Positions 6,527 to 14,372 are shown, counted from the first letter of the stretch. The stretch is DNA of 16,241 bases from an uncultured Collinsella sp. (GCA_902470915.1 CABRIB010000046.1:1-16241); one strand, 5' to 3'. Notes: generated by a model from the sequence alone, not told the origin. Numbers and translations are program-made.

Positions 6527-6559
6527 AAGGGCCGAACGGCACTCGGTCGTCCAGCCCCT
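6527..6559 (-). terminator. Terminator of ackA2
   Basis: On the minus strand AGGGGCTGGACG pairs with CGTTCGGCCCTT over 12 positions, with three G-T wobbles and a 9-base loop. CTTTTG follows. It lies 13 bases beyond the ackA2 stop. Confidence 0.75.
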
Positions 6560-6571
6560 CCCCTCTTGCAA

Positions 6572-7750
6572 TTACTTGCCGTTGACGATGCGCTCGACGT
6601 CGGAAGCGATCATGAACTCCTCGTCCGTGGGAATGACGAAAATCTTGACCTTGGAATCCTTGGCAGACAGGCACCAAGCGCCGTCACCACGCAGGGCGTT
6701 GCGCGCATGATCCATCTTGACGCCCATAAAGGCCAGACGGTCGGCAACGCCGGCGCGAACAGCCGGAGCGTGCTCGCCGATGCCGGCGGTAAAGACCAGG
6801 GTGTCCATGCCGCACATGGAAGTGGCCATCTCGGCAGCCTTGGCGGCAATCTTGTAGACGAACATATCGAAGGCGAGCTGAGCCTCGGGGTCACCGGCAG
6901 CGGCGAGCTCCTCGACGTTGCGGCAGTCGTTGGTCTTGCCGCCGGTCACAGCCAAAAGGCCGGACTTCTTGTTCATCATCTCATCGACCTCGTCGAAGGT
7001 GTAGCCGCCTTCGCGCTGCAGGTAGCACACGGTAGCCGGGTCGATGGAGCCGCAGCGGGTGCCCATCATGACGCCGTCGAGCGGGGTGAGGCCCATGGTG
7101 GTGTCCATGCACTTGCCGTCCTCGATGGCGCACAGGGAAGCGCCGGAGCCGATATGGCACACGACGACCTTGCGAGCCTCGCCGTTGGTCATCTCGGCGA
7201 CCTTCTTGGAGATGTAACGGTAGCTGGTGCCGTGGGCGCCGTACTTACGGATGTGCAGCTTGTCGCAGACGTCCTTGGGCAGGGCGTAAGTCTTGGCGAC
7301 CTCGGGCATGTTGAAGTGGAAAGCGGTGTCGTAGACCGTGACGTTGGGCAGGTCGGGATACTGCTCCAGGCAGTACTCGATAACGTTGGCCTCGGGGTTG
7401 TTGTGCAGCGGGGCGAGCGGAGCGACCTCGCGGATCTTGGCGAGGACGTCCTCGTCGACGAGGGAGGAATCGCCGAAGTACCAACCGCCCTGAACGATAC
7501 GGTGGCCGATGCCCTCGATCTTGACGCCGTTGGCCTCGAGGTCCTTCAGGACGACCTCGATGGCGACCTTGTGGTCGGGGAACTCGATGTTCTCGGTCAC
7601 CTTCTTGGAACCGTTGGCAGCGTGGGTGAAGGTACCGCCGGTAAAGCAGACGCGCTCGCAGGAGCCCTTTGCGGACACCTTATGGGACTTGGTGTCGATG
7701 ACCTGATACTTAAGGGTCGAAGATCCCGCGTTGACGACCAGAACGTTCAT
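6572..7750 (-). CDS. ackA: Acetate kinase paralogue (copy 2)
   Basis: A second 392-residue acetate kinase family protein, in tandem with and closely related to copy 1. By eye about 70% of residues 141-260 are identical, and blocks such as GLTPLDG and GTRCGSIDPATVCYLQREGGY are fully shared. Asn7, Arg84, Asp141, His173, Arg232 and Glu378 are kept. It departs from copy 1 and the family consensus at HGTSY (Tyr177 for His), CHIGSG (Ser202 for Asn) and FTAGIGEH (His327 for Asn). These are in or beside the phosphate- and nucleotide-binding motifs, so its preferred acyl substrate, direction or rate may differ. AGGGAG before the ATG supports the start. It is flanked by terminators on both sides, so it is likely transcribed alone from a promoter within about 7751-7803, where no clear consensus was found. 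Confidence 0.9.
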   Translation of the reverse strand: MNVLVVNAGSSTLKYQVIDTKSHKVSAKGSCERVCFTGGTFTHAANGSKKVTENIEFPDHKVAIEVVLKDLEANGVKIEGIGHRIVQGGWYFGDSSLVDEDVLAKIREVAPLAPLHNNPEANVIEYCLEQYPDLPNVTVYDTAFHFNMPEVAKTYALPKDVCDKLHIRKYGAHGTSYRYISKKVAEMTNGEARKVVVCHIGSGASLCAIEDGKCMDTTMGLTPLDGVMMGTRCGSIDPATVCYLQREGGYTFDEVDEMMNKKSGLLAVTGGKTNDCRNVEELAAAGDPEAQLAFDMFVYKIAAKAAEMATSMCGMDTLVFTAGIGEHAPAVRAGVADRLAFMGVKMDHARNALRGDGAWCLSAKDSKVKIFVIPTDEEFMIASDVERIVNGK

Positions 7751-7803
7751 GTGTCTCCCTACTAACAGGCGGTGTGGCGCCGCCAGGTTACATACGCTTC
7801 AAT

Positions 7804-7837
7804 AATAAACCCAAACGCCCTCGCGCTCGGGTTTATT
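7804..7837 (-). terminator. Terminator of the MFS gene
   Basis: AATAAACCCAAACGC (7804-7818) pairs with GCGCTCGGGTTTATT (7823-7837) around a CCTC loop, 15 bp with two G-T wobbles on the minus strand. It lies 33 bases beyond the MFS stop codon and is followed on the minus strand by ATTG. Confidence 0.8.
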
Positions 7838-7870
7838 GCGTTGATATATAAGTTATCGGTGCCTAAATAC

Positions 7871-9031
7871 TCATGGCCTTTGACTTGTAAGACGAAATAG
7901 CGCGGGGATATACACCAGGGAAGAAATCCCGAGCGCAACAAGCAATACGACTCGAATGCCCGCGATGCTGCTCAACGCAGCATTGAACAGATAGAAAAGG
8001 ATGGCACCCACCGCCACCATCTGGCTTTGGACCGAAATCAGTGAACAGCGCATCGAAGAATCGACAGCATTTTGAAAAATTGAGTATTTAATTGGAGCAA
8101 ATAACGAGTACGCGACCGTCTGCAGTACATAGAACACGGGCAGCAAATAGACCGGAGTAAAGGGAATCAAAAACAGAGCAGCCAGGGAAAGGCGCACGAT
8201 GCCGCAAATACGCGCAAAACGGCCCTTGTCGACATGAGCAATCACACTGGGCACAATAAGCCCCATGGAGGCGGAGGCAAGGAGCTGGACCGCAATGGTC
8301 ACGCCCGAAGCGACGGCATTCATTCCGCGGCCTGCAAGCAACAGTGAGAAGAAGTCTTCCAGAGCGACGAAGGCAAATGCCTGAGAACAGTCCATGATGA
8401 ACGCTGGCCGAAGAATGCCATTGCCCGCAATAGCAGCACCGATCATCTTCGGGCTCATTCCATGCCCAGGTGTCACCGCAGCGCCCTCTCTTCTCGCCTC
8501 AGGAATACAGACAACGACAACCAATGTCAGCACCATTGTGATGATATCGACCGAAAGTCCAATGAGATACGCGCCAGCGGACGAAATGAAACCGCCCACA
8601 CAAGCGGAGAGGGCATAAGAGGCATAGAAAACAAATCGCTCAACGACATTAAGTCTTACGAGCTGGTCCTGGGAGACGCTGTCAATGTAAATCGCTTCTA
8701 TGGATCCGCTCAGACATGCAACGGCAAAACCTTTGAGAGCGAACGCACCGATTAAAAGCAGAGGAGAACGGACGAGAAGCAGGGCGGCGTAGTATCCAAG
8801 CATCCCCACGACGCCAACGAGACCGCTCACCTTTCGTCCAAACCTATCAGCAATATAGCCAGTGGGAACTTCAAGGATGAACTTGCTCACTTGATATGCA
8901 ATCATCATGCTAGAAATCGCCACCATCGAGAATCCGACGAATTCAAGGTAAACCGTCAGAAAATACAAAATGGTGCTGAAGTTCGATAGAAAAACGAACG
9001 TCATATAAAGCAAAACCGTACGGTTTTTCAT
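7871..9031 (-). CDS. Major facilitator superfamily transporter (12 TM)
   Basis: A 386-residue integral membrane protein in which twelve hydrophobic spans can be traced, six on each side of a longer loop near residues 178-200. The loop between spans 2 and 3 carries the MFS motif A as GYIADRFGRK (58-67). This points to a drug/proton-antiporter-like or sugar-efflux-like MFS member. The substrate is not readable. I chose Met at 9031 because GGAGGG lies six bases upstream and span 1 starts right after MKNRT. The open frame extends 24 codons further to 9103, but that start has no Shine-Dalgarno site and adds a polar stretch with no counterpart in the family. A LysR regulator gene lies directly upstream on the same strand and may control it. 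Confidence 0.85.
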   Translation of the reverse strand: MKNRTVLLYMTFVFLSNFSTILYFLTVYLEFVGFSMVAISSMMIAYQVSKFILEVPTGYIADRFGRKVSGLVGVVGMLGYYAALLLVRSPLLLIGAFALKGFAVACLSGSIEAIYIDSVSQDQLVRLNVVERFVFYASYALSACVGGFISSAGAYLIGLSVDIITMVLTLVVVVCIPEARREGAAVTPGHGMSPKMIGAAIAGNGILRPAFIMDCSQAFAFVALEDFFSLLLAGRGMNAVASGVTIAVQLLASASMGLIVPSVIAHVDKGRFARICGIVRLSLAALFLIPFTPVYLLPVFYVLQTVAYSLFAPIKYSIFQNAVDSSMRCSLISVQSQMVAVGAILFYLFNAALSSIAGIRVVLLVALGISSLVYIPALFRLTSQRP

Positions 9032-9112
9032 ACTCCGCCCTCCAAGAGTCAGCAATCTAAAATCGGAATCTTGGAAAAGCATGAGGGCAGAGCCGTCAGT
9101 CATGTGTTACAA

Positions 9113-9135
9113 GGCGTCAACATTCACTTGACGCC
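9113..9135. promoter_or_regulatory. Inverted repeat between lysR and the MFS gene
   Basis: GGCGTCAA (9113-9120) and TTGACGCC (9128-9135) are perfect inverted 8-mers around CATTCAC, about 82-104 bases upstream of the chosen MFS start. Position and symmetry fit a regulator-binding site for the MFS gene. A weak terminator for lysR (followed by TTGTAA on the minus strand) is the alternative. Confidence 0.45.
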
Positions 9136-9137
9136 AC

Positions 9138-9153
9138 GAGGCCAAATGGCCTC
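9138..9153 (-). terminator. Short hairpin at the lysR stop codon
   Basis: GAGGCC and GGCCTC (9138-9143, 9148-9153) pair around AAAT and include part of the lysR stop codon. There is no T tract; it may act together with the adjacent inverted repeat. Confidence 0.35.
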
Positions 9154-10042
9154 ACGAAGCAAGGTGACGCAATAGGTGAAGAAATACCGTCTGGTGTCGA
9201 TCGGTCCAGGCATTTTGTCGATAGCAAAAGTAGATGGGCAAGGCTACGTCATGCGAGCCTTCAATGGAACACTCGCTCACTTCCAGTCCATCTGATGCGA
9301 GAGAAGAGCCAGAAAAGCTCAATATCAATCCCCCGGCTTGAAGAAACTCAGTCTGCGCCCTGTTTCCGTATTCGACATCGCGAAAGCGGAAATTAACCAG
9401 CTGGGCTTCGGGGCATTGATTGATTGCATTGAGACAGGGTGACAAATTAATGGGAACAGCGAGCCTGCCGCCCAGTAACTCACGAATGGTCATAGCGTCA
9501 ACAGATTGATGACCAGCTGGGCATGAAAGAACCTTGAGCTCCTTTTCACCCAAGTATTTCGAAGAAAGGACACTATCCCTTGGTTCCTCAAATGAGATGG
9601 CCGCATCCGAAATGCCAAGCACAAGTGATTCAAAGCATGTGGCCGTTGGCTGATGCCAAACATCAAGGTGAATCTGAGGGTGCGAGCTTTCAAACGAGTC
9701 GTACCAGTTTTCGGAAAAAAGACGCCCCCGCCCGTGAAGACAGGGGGCGTAAAGACGGAAATGGCCGTCGGGCGAAACGCCGCCGTTCCCCGATTGAGCG
9801 TACTTTTTGAGATCGTCGACTTGCGCCAGGATCACGCGTGCACGATGCGCAAATTCTCTGCCCGCCGGAGACAAAACAGCCTCCCCCGCCGATCGGTCGA
9901 GCAAAACAATCTGATACTCAAATTCCAACTTTTTTATTGCCGACGAAACGGCCTGCGGACTCACGTGAACGGCGCGAGCCGCTTTGCGCACGCCGCCATA
10001 GTTCGCTACAGCTTGAAGGTATTCGAGTTGAGAAAGCTGCAT
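9152..10042 (-). CDS. LysR-family transcriptional regulator
   Basis: A 296-residue LTTR. The N-terminal winged helix-turn-helix (about 1-60) reads LEYLQAVANYGGVRKAARAVHVSPQAVSSAIKKLEFEYQIVLLDRS, with the typical AAR-VSPQAVS-I--LE spacing. A linker helix and a periplasmic-binding-protein-like effector domain (about 90-296) follow. It should bind DNA as a tetramer and respond to a small molecule that the sequence does not identify. GGAG, six bases before the ATG, sets the start. It sits 41 bases after the HIT gene and precedes the MFS gene on the same strand, so co-transcription with xseA-xseB-HIT is possible. Its most likely target is the adjacent MFS gene, by proximity only. Its base composition is somewhat lower in GC than the xse genes, and the same holds for MFS, which hints that the pair was acquired together. 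Confidence 0.88.
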   Translation of the reverse strand: MQLSQLEYLQAVANYGGVRKAARAVHVSPQAVSSAIKKLEFEYQIVLLDRSAGEAVLSPAGREFAHRARVILAQVDDLKKYAQSGNGGVSPDGHFRLYAPCLHGRGRLFSENWYDSFESSHPQIHLDVWHQPTATCFESLVLGISDAAISFEEPRDSVLSSKYLGEKELKVLSCPAGHQSVDAMTIRELLGGRLAVPINLSPCLNAINQCPEAQLVNFRFRDVEYGNRAQTEFLQAGGLILSFSGSSLASDGLEVSECSIEGSHDVALPIYFCYRQNAWTDRHQTVFLHLLRHLAS

Positions 10043-10083
10043 AGATTACTCCAAAGGCAGCCAAGTCGACGGGCCGTGCGTCC

Positions 10084-10419
10084 TCAGATGAGGTTCTCGC
10101 CCAGGTTTTTGCCGCCGAGAACGTGCATGTGGAAGTGCATGACGGTCTGGCCGGCGTTGACGCCCTTGTTGGAGATGACGCGGAAACCGTCCTCCAAGCC
10201 CTTGGCCTTAGCGACCTCCTGGATGGCGTGAGCCATGGCGCCCATGGTCTCGGCAGGTACGTTGTCGGCGATGTCACTGTAGTGCTTCTTGGGGATCACG
10301 AGCGTATGGACCGGCGCCTGGGGATTGAGGTCGTCGAAGGCGATGACCTGGTCGTCCTCATAGACAACGGTCGAGGGGATCTCGTGGTTGGCAATTTTGC
10401 AGAAGATGCAATCGCACAT
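10084..10419 (-). CDS. HIT family (HINT-type) nucleotide hydrolase
   Basis: A 111-residue histidine-triad protein. The triad HFHMHVLGG (95-103, with His95, His97 and His99) is intact, and the N-terminal MCDCIFCKIANHEIPS is the usual HINT opening with CxxC-type cysteines. Family members hydrolyse adenosine phosphoramidates or related nucleotide adducts in the cytoplasm; the exact substrate is not readable. I chose Met at 10419 because AAAGGA lies about eight bases upstream and the family normally starts there. The frame stays open ten codons further to 10449 without a ribosome site. It lies 49 bases after xseB and 41 before lysR. Confidence 0.93.
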   Translation of the reverse strand: MCDCIFCKIANHEIPSTVVYEDDQVIAFDDLNPQAPVHTLVIPKKHYSDIADNVPAETMGAMAHAIQEVAKAKGLEDGFRVISNKGVNAGQTVMHFHMHVLGGKNLGENLI

Positions 10420-10438
10420 GGTTGGTTCCTTTCTCACA

Positions 10439-10461
10439 GACCAAGCCAATTATATTTGGTC
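10439..10461 (-). promoter_or_regulatory. Inverted repeat with internal -10 before the HIT gene
   Basis: GACCAA (10439-10444) and TTGGTC (10456-10461) flank an AT-rich core that reads TATAAT on the minus strand (10449-10454). It could be an internal promoter for HIT-lysR or a weak hairpin. No good -35 is seen. Confidence 0.3.
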
Positions 10462-10468
10462 GGGATGG

Positions 10469-10735
10469 TTAGAACGAGAGGTTGTCGTCCGTGTTGGCGG
10501 CTTCGCCGTCGGCGAGCACGTCGTTGCCGTCGACGTCCTTAAGAAGCACCGAGACCTTCTGCTCGGCATCGGACAGGCGGGTGCGCAGGCTCTTGAGGAG
10601 CTCGACGCCGCGGGTATAGCTCTCGAGCGACTCCTCGAGCTCCATATCGCCCGACTCCAAGCTGCGGATGATGAGCTCCAACTCCTGCGAAGCCTGCTTG
10701 TACGTAAGCTGCTCGACCGGGGTCTTCTCTGCCAT
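10469..10735 (-). CDS. xseB: Exodeoxyribonuclease VII small subunit
   Basis: An 88-residue XseB. The helical core LTYKQASQELELIIRSLESG (10-29) followed by LEESLESYTRGVELLKSLRTRLSDAEQKV (33-61) is the family signature. The acidic tail (about 66-88) is variable in the family. Several small subunits bind one XseA to form exonuclease VII, which degrades single-stranded DNA from both ends in repair and recombination. AAAGGA upstream of the ATG supports the start. xseA lies 42 bases upstream on the same strand, so they form one unit. Confidence 0.94.
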   Translation of the reverse strand: MAEKTPVEQLTYKQASQELELIIRSLESGDMELEESLESYTRGVELLKSLRTRLSDAEQKVSVLLKDVDGNDVLADGEAANTDDNLSF

Positions 10736-10777
10736 ATCTGTTTCCTTTCCTAAAGGTTTATCGCTATGAAACGCGGT

Positions 10778-12229
10778 CTACTCGACCGTATTGACCGTTG
10801 CCGCCACGTTGCCGTCTGCCATGCGCACGCGGATGGCGTCGCCGGGCTTAAAGGTCTTGGCGCTCGTAGCCACACCATCATCGCTGTACGCGATGGAATA
10901 GCCACGGGCAAGCACCTTGAGCGGCGACAGGGCATCGAGCGAGGCTGCCGCACGGCCCAGGTCGGACGCAGGTTTGCTGAGCATCGTGCGCCCCTGATGC
11001 TCCAGGCGGGAACTCGCAAGCGTGAGCGCATGGCGCTTGCCATCGAGCCCCGAGGTGCTTGCAGCCAGACGCTCGGGCAGGCGCTCAAAGTTGGAGCGGA
11101 ATGTCCCGACCGAGCGCGCTATGGCGCCCGACAGGCGATCGGCAGTCAGTGCAAGCTCCGATTCGCGACGCTCGACCATAAATGTGGGGTCGTTGAGGCA
11201 CGGGCGGCAGGCGGCGGCATCGAGTGCATCGCCCAGACGGGCCGTATAGGTATTCCAAGCGCGGCGACCACGCTGATCGAGCATCTCCAGGTCGACCTGA
11301 TTCGACCCAATCATCGATGCCATCGCGGCGCCCAGACGCTGATGGCGCGCCTCGAGCACATCTGCCAGCTCAGTCATAGCCGGCGCCACCGATTCGGCCG
11401 CCGCCGTGGGCGTGGAGGCGCGACGGTCGCTCACCATGTCGCAAATCGAGGTATCGGGCTCATGGCCAATGCCGGTCACCACGGGCACAGGACAAGCCGC
11501 CACCGCGCGGGCAAGCTCCTCGTCATTAAAGGTCATGAGGTCCTCGAAGGAGCCACCGCCGCGCACCAGCAAGATGCAGTCGGGCGCCGGCGTAATGGCG
11601 GCGGCACGGCGCAGGCCCTCGATGAGCTCTGCCGGCGCGCCCTCGCCTTGAACTTTGGCACCCACGCAAGCGAGCTCGACGAGCGGGTTGCGACGACGCA
11701 ATGTGCGCTTGACGTCATCGATTACAGCGCCCGAAAGCGAGGTGACGACCGCCACGCGGGAGCAGAACACCGGGATGCGGCGCTTGCGCGCTTCGTCCAT
11801 CAGGCCCTCGCGGCGTAGCTTTTCGGCCAGTTGCGCCACTTGTTGACGCAGCAGACCCTCCCCCGCCAGCGAGAACGAGCGGGCGACAAAGCTCATGCGG
11901 CCCGTGGCCTTATAGAGATTGAAGCTGCCCTTAAAGCTCACTTGCATGCCGTCGCGCAGATCGAAGGTGCGCTTGAGATAGGCGCCCTTCCAAATGATGC
12001 AGTCAACGGCGGCCGAATCGTCCTTAATCTGGAAGTAGCAGTGGCCGCTTCGGGCATTGGGGCCACGAAAGCCCGTAACCTCGCCCAGAACGCTCAGCTG
12101 CGGAATGGCATCGAGCGCACCGGCGGCGATCTCCACTGCCTGGCTCACGCTGAGCTCCTTGCGCTCCTGCTCATCCGAACCGTCGAACTCGGCGGAAACG
12201 GCATTGCCGGTTAGATTCCAGCCTGCCAC
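10778..12229 (-). CDS. xseA: Exodeoxyribonuclease VII large subunit
   Basis: A 483-residue XseA counted from a GTG start. An N-terminal OB-fold (about 26-125) is followed by the catalytic domain with LVRGGGSFEDL (221-231), TGIGHEPDTSICD (252-264) and DRRASTPTAAAE (268-279). A long helical region follows, and the C-terminal LARGYSIAY (440-448) binds XseB. I place the start at GTG 12227-12229 because AAAGGAGG (12234-12241) lies four bases before it. An ATG six codons upstream would make that perfect ribosome site part of the coding sequence and has no site of its own. The N-terminal residues before about 25 are not conserved. Transcription probably continues into xseB and perhaps HIT-lysR. Confidence 0.94.
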   Translation of the reverse strand: MAGWNLTGNAVSAEFDGSDEQERKELSVSQAVEIAAGALDAIPQLSVLGEVTGFRGPNARSGHCYFQIKDDSAAVDCIIWKGAYLKRTFDLRDGMQVSFKGSFNLYKATGRMSFVARSFSLAGEGLLRQQVAQLAEKLRREGLMDEARKRRIPVFCSRVAVVTSLSGAVIDDVKRTLRRRNPLVELACVGAKVQGEGAPAELIEGLRRAAAITPAPDCILLVRGGGSFEDLMTFNDEELARAVAACPVPVVTGIGHEPDTSICDMVSDRRASTPTAAAESVAPAMTELADVLEARHQRLGAAMASMIGSNQVDLEMLDQRGRRAWNTYTARLGDALDAAACRPCLNDPTFMVERRESELALTADRLSGAIARSVGTFRSNFERLPERLAASTSGLDGKRHALTLASSRLEHQGRTMLSKPASDLGRAAASLDALSPLKVLARGYSIAYSDDGVATSAKTFKPGDAIRVRMADGNVAATVNTVE

Positions 12230-12233
12230 GCAG

Positions 12234-12241
12234 CCTCCTTT
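12234..12241 (-). promoter_or_regulatory. Shine-Dalgarno site that sets the xseA GTG start
   Basis: AAAGGAGG on the minus strand, four bases before GTG 12229. It lies inside the longer open frame from the upstream ATGs (12256 and 12247), which argues that those are not the true starts. Confidence 0.75.
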
Positions 12242-12298
12242 CGTCATCGTGCACAAGGGCTTCGGCCCTGCGCAAATTCAAGTCCAACACATAGTACA

Positions 12299-12328
12299 GC
12301 GCCGCGGGGACACGAATCCCCGCGGCGC
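12299..12328 (-). terminator. Strong GC hairpin after the zinc peptidase gene
   Basis: GCGCCGCGGGGA (12299-12310) pairs perfectly with TCCCCGCGGCGC (12317-12328), 12 bp with a 6-base loop, 16 bases beyond the peptidase stop. No T tract follows on the minus strand, so it may terminate inefficiently or protect the mRNA 3' end. Confidence 0.65.
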
Positions 12329-12344
12329 CCAGCGACCCAATTTG

Positions 12345-13049
12345 TTATCGGTTGGAGTTTCTGTTGTAGCGAGCCATAAGATAGAGCAGCTGAATGATCG
12401 AAGTGAGCGCTGCGGCAACATAGGTAAGCGCGGCTGCCGTCAGGACCTTCTTGGCACCGTTGACCTGCTTGGAGCTCATACCCGACTGCTCGATATACGC
12501 CACGGCGCGGCGGCTGGCATCAATCTCGACCGGCAGCGTAACCAACTGGAACAACACACTAAACGAGAAGAAGATCAGCGCGAGGGTCGTGAGTCCCGCG
12601 ATGTTCATAAACAGACCCATGAGCAACACGATGGTCCAAGTGTTCTGGGTAAAGTTGACAACCGGAACCAGGGCGGTACGCACTTTCATCATGGCGTAGC
12701 CGCTTTGACGCTGGGCGGCATGGCCCGCCTCGTGGCAGGCGACGGCAACGCTTGCGACCGACCCGCCCGAACGGTTGGCATCCGACAGATACAGGTTGTT
12801 GTCCTGCGGGTTGTAATGATCGGTGAGCTCACCAGCGACGCCCTTGATACCCACGGCGTTGCAGCCGCTGGCGTCGAGCATGCGGCGAGCGACCGTGGCG
12901 CCCGTGTCGCCGTCCGAGCGAACCTTGGACCAGGTTTTATATGTCGAGTTGATATAGTTCTGTGCGGCAAGGCCAAGCACCGTACAGACAAGAACAACCA
13001 GCAGGTACAGCGGGTCAATGCCAAAGCCGTATCCATAGTAATAGGGCAT
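12345..13049 (-). CDS. YugP-type membrane zinc metallopeptidase (Zn_peptidase_2)
   Basis: A 234-residue membrane protein with the zincin motif HEAGH (106-110) and a likely third ligand Glu175 in TLPVEIDASRRA (171-182), the arrangement of the YugP/Zn_peptidase_2 family. An N-terminal span (about 12-30), two central spans (about 137-157 and 155-172) and a C-terminal hydrophobic region (about 200-226) anchor it. The Tyr/Gly-rich start MPYYYGYGFG is typical of the family. GGAGG seven bases before Met13049 supports this start; the frame extends upstream without a ribosome site. Physiological substrates of this family are not established. It lies between rnd (125 bases upstream, with room for a promoter) and xseA. 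Confidence 0.9.
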   Translation of the reverse strand: MPYYYGYGFGIDPLYLLVVLVCTVLGLAAQNYINSTYKTWSKVRSDGDTGATVARRMLDASGCNAVGIKGVAGELTDHYNPQDNNLYLSDANRSGGSVASVAVACHEAGHAAQRQSGYAMMKVRTALVPVVNFTQNTWTIVLLMGLFMNIAGLTTLALIFFSFSVLFQLVTLPVEIDASRRAVAYIEQSGMSSKQVNGAKKVLTAAALTYVAAALTSIIQLLYLMARYNRNSNR

Positions 13050-13084
13050 GCGAATTCCTCCGAATCGAGTTACACGTTGGAGGC

Positions 13085-13090
13085 ATTCTA
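13085..13090 (-). promoter_or_regulatory. Candidate -10 for the zinc peptidase gene
   Basis: The minus strand reads TAGAAT 36 bases before the chosen start. The -35 region does not match consensus, so this is a weak call based on position. Confidence 0.25.
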
Positions 13091-13174
13091 CCCACTCGCC
13101 CAGCCAACGAGACGCCATCGATGTTTTGGCATTGCTGCTCTAGAACGTTTGCAGCGTTTGGTAAAACCGCGTAA

Positions 13175-14308
13175 CTATAAAAGCTCGATTTTGCCGTCCT
13201 TCACGGTGAGCCCCATGTTGCCCGAGAGCAGATCGTCCAGACGCGAGCCCACAAGCTCAAAGCGCCAGCCTTCGCGCAGGGGGCTCTGCTCGGGGTGCTC
13301 AATATAGTCGGCCAGGTCATCGCGCGAGGCAATGACCGAGGTCGCCACGCCCGAGCGCTCGGCAACTAGGCGAATGAGCGCATACATCAGGTCCGTCACG
13401 CTCTCCAACTCCGGCGAAATCTGACGGTGCCCGCGCACCATGAGCGGCAGGCGATCGTGCGGGCAGCTTGCGCCGCGCTTGATGGCCATGAGCGCACCGT
13501 CCACGTCGCGCTCCCCCAACTGATCGGTACCGCGAATGCTACGGAACTCCTCAACGCGCACGGGATTGCGCTTGACGAGCGCAAGCAGCGTGTCGTCGGA
13601 CATGACCCACTTGCGCGGGATGTTACGGCGCTCGGCGCGGTCCTCGCGCCAGGCGGCGAGCTCGCGCGCGATGCCCAGCTGGTGGCGGCTGCACGAGTTG
13701 ATGCGCTTGACCTTGCGGAATGCCTCGTGACGGTCGGCGCGATAGTGCGACTCGTCAGCCAGCGGGCGTAGCTCGTCGAGCACCCAGTCCACACGGCCCA
13801 GCTCGCGCAGGCGACTCATCATCTCGGTATAGGCGACGATCAAGTACTTGACGTCATCAATCGCGTACTCAATCTGCTTATCGGTCAGCGGGCGACGCGA
13901 CCAGTCGGTCAGCGACTCGGTCTTGGGCAGCGAGACGCCGCAAAACGTCTGAACAAGCGCGCCATACGAAATCTGCTGGCGCTCGCCCAAAAAGGCAGCG
14001 GCGACCTGCGTATCGAAAATCGGTCGTGGCAGCACGCCCACGGTATGGAGCATAACCTCCATATCCTGCGAGCAGGCGTGGAAGACCTTAGTCACGCTCT
14101 CGTCTGCCATAAGCTCGGCCAGCGGCGATAGGTCGTCGATTACCAGGGGATCGACCGCGACGCTCTCGGCAGGGGTGGCAATCTGAACCAAGCACAGACG
14201 CGGATGGAATGTGCGCTCGCGCAAAAACTCGGTATCGACGGCAATCGCGTCGAACTCACGGGCGCGCTGGCAAAAGTCGAGTAGAGCCTGATGTGTGGAA
14301 ATGTACAT
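13175..14308 (-). CDS. rnd: Ribonuclease D
   Basis: A 377-residue RNase D. The N-terminal DEDDy 3'-5' exonuclease domain shows Asp25 and Glu27 in AVDTEFLRERTF, Asp82 in HACSQDMEVM and Tyr148/Asp152 in YAIDDVKYL, so all the metal-binding acids are present. An HRDC domain (about 209-290, CSRHQLGIARELAAWREDRAERRNIPRKWVM region) follows, plus a second HRDC-like C-terminal region. The enzyme trims the 3' ends of tRNA and other stable RNAs. The frame opens at a GTG at 14344, but I prefer ATG 14308 because the family begins about here. Neither has a strong ribosome site. It diverges from the lipid kinase gene over about 98 bases. Confidence 0.93.
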   Translation of the reverse strand: MYISTHQALLDFCQRAREFDAIAVDTEFLRERTFHPRLCLVQIATPAESVAVDPLVIDDLSPLAELMADESVTKVFHACSQDMEVMLHTVGVLPRPIFDTQVAAAFLGERQQISYGALVQTFCGVSLPKTESLTDWSRRPLTDKQIEYAIDDVKYLIVAYTEMMSRLRELGRVDWVLDELRPLADESHYRADRHEAFRKVKRINSCSRHQLGIARELAAWREDRAERRNIPRKWVMSDDTLLALVKRNPVRVEEFRSIRGTDQLGERDVDGALMAIKRGASCPHDRLPLMVRGHRQISPELESVTDLMYALIRLVAERSGVATSVIASRDDLADYIEHPEQSPLREGWRFELVGSRLDDLLSGNMGLTVKDGKIELL

Positions 14309-14372
14309 ATCAACCCATCGAATAAGGTTAGGCCCGAAAAACACGGGTAGGATATCGGCATTGCCTTACAAC

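Noticed and set aside
5190..7765. Long plus-strand open frames (5190-6377 and 6566-7765) opposite both ackA genes
   Set aside because: They are shadows of ackA codon usage, rich in Val, Gly, His and Asp with no domain. Both kinases are clear on the other strand.
9015..9026. AACCGTACGGTT palindrome, with related CCGTACGG at about 264 and 15696
   Set aside because: The first copy is within the MFS coding start and the others have unrelated contexts. Short GC palindromes like this are expected by chance.
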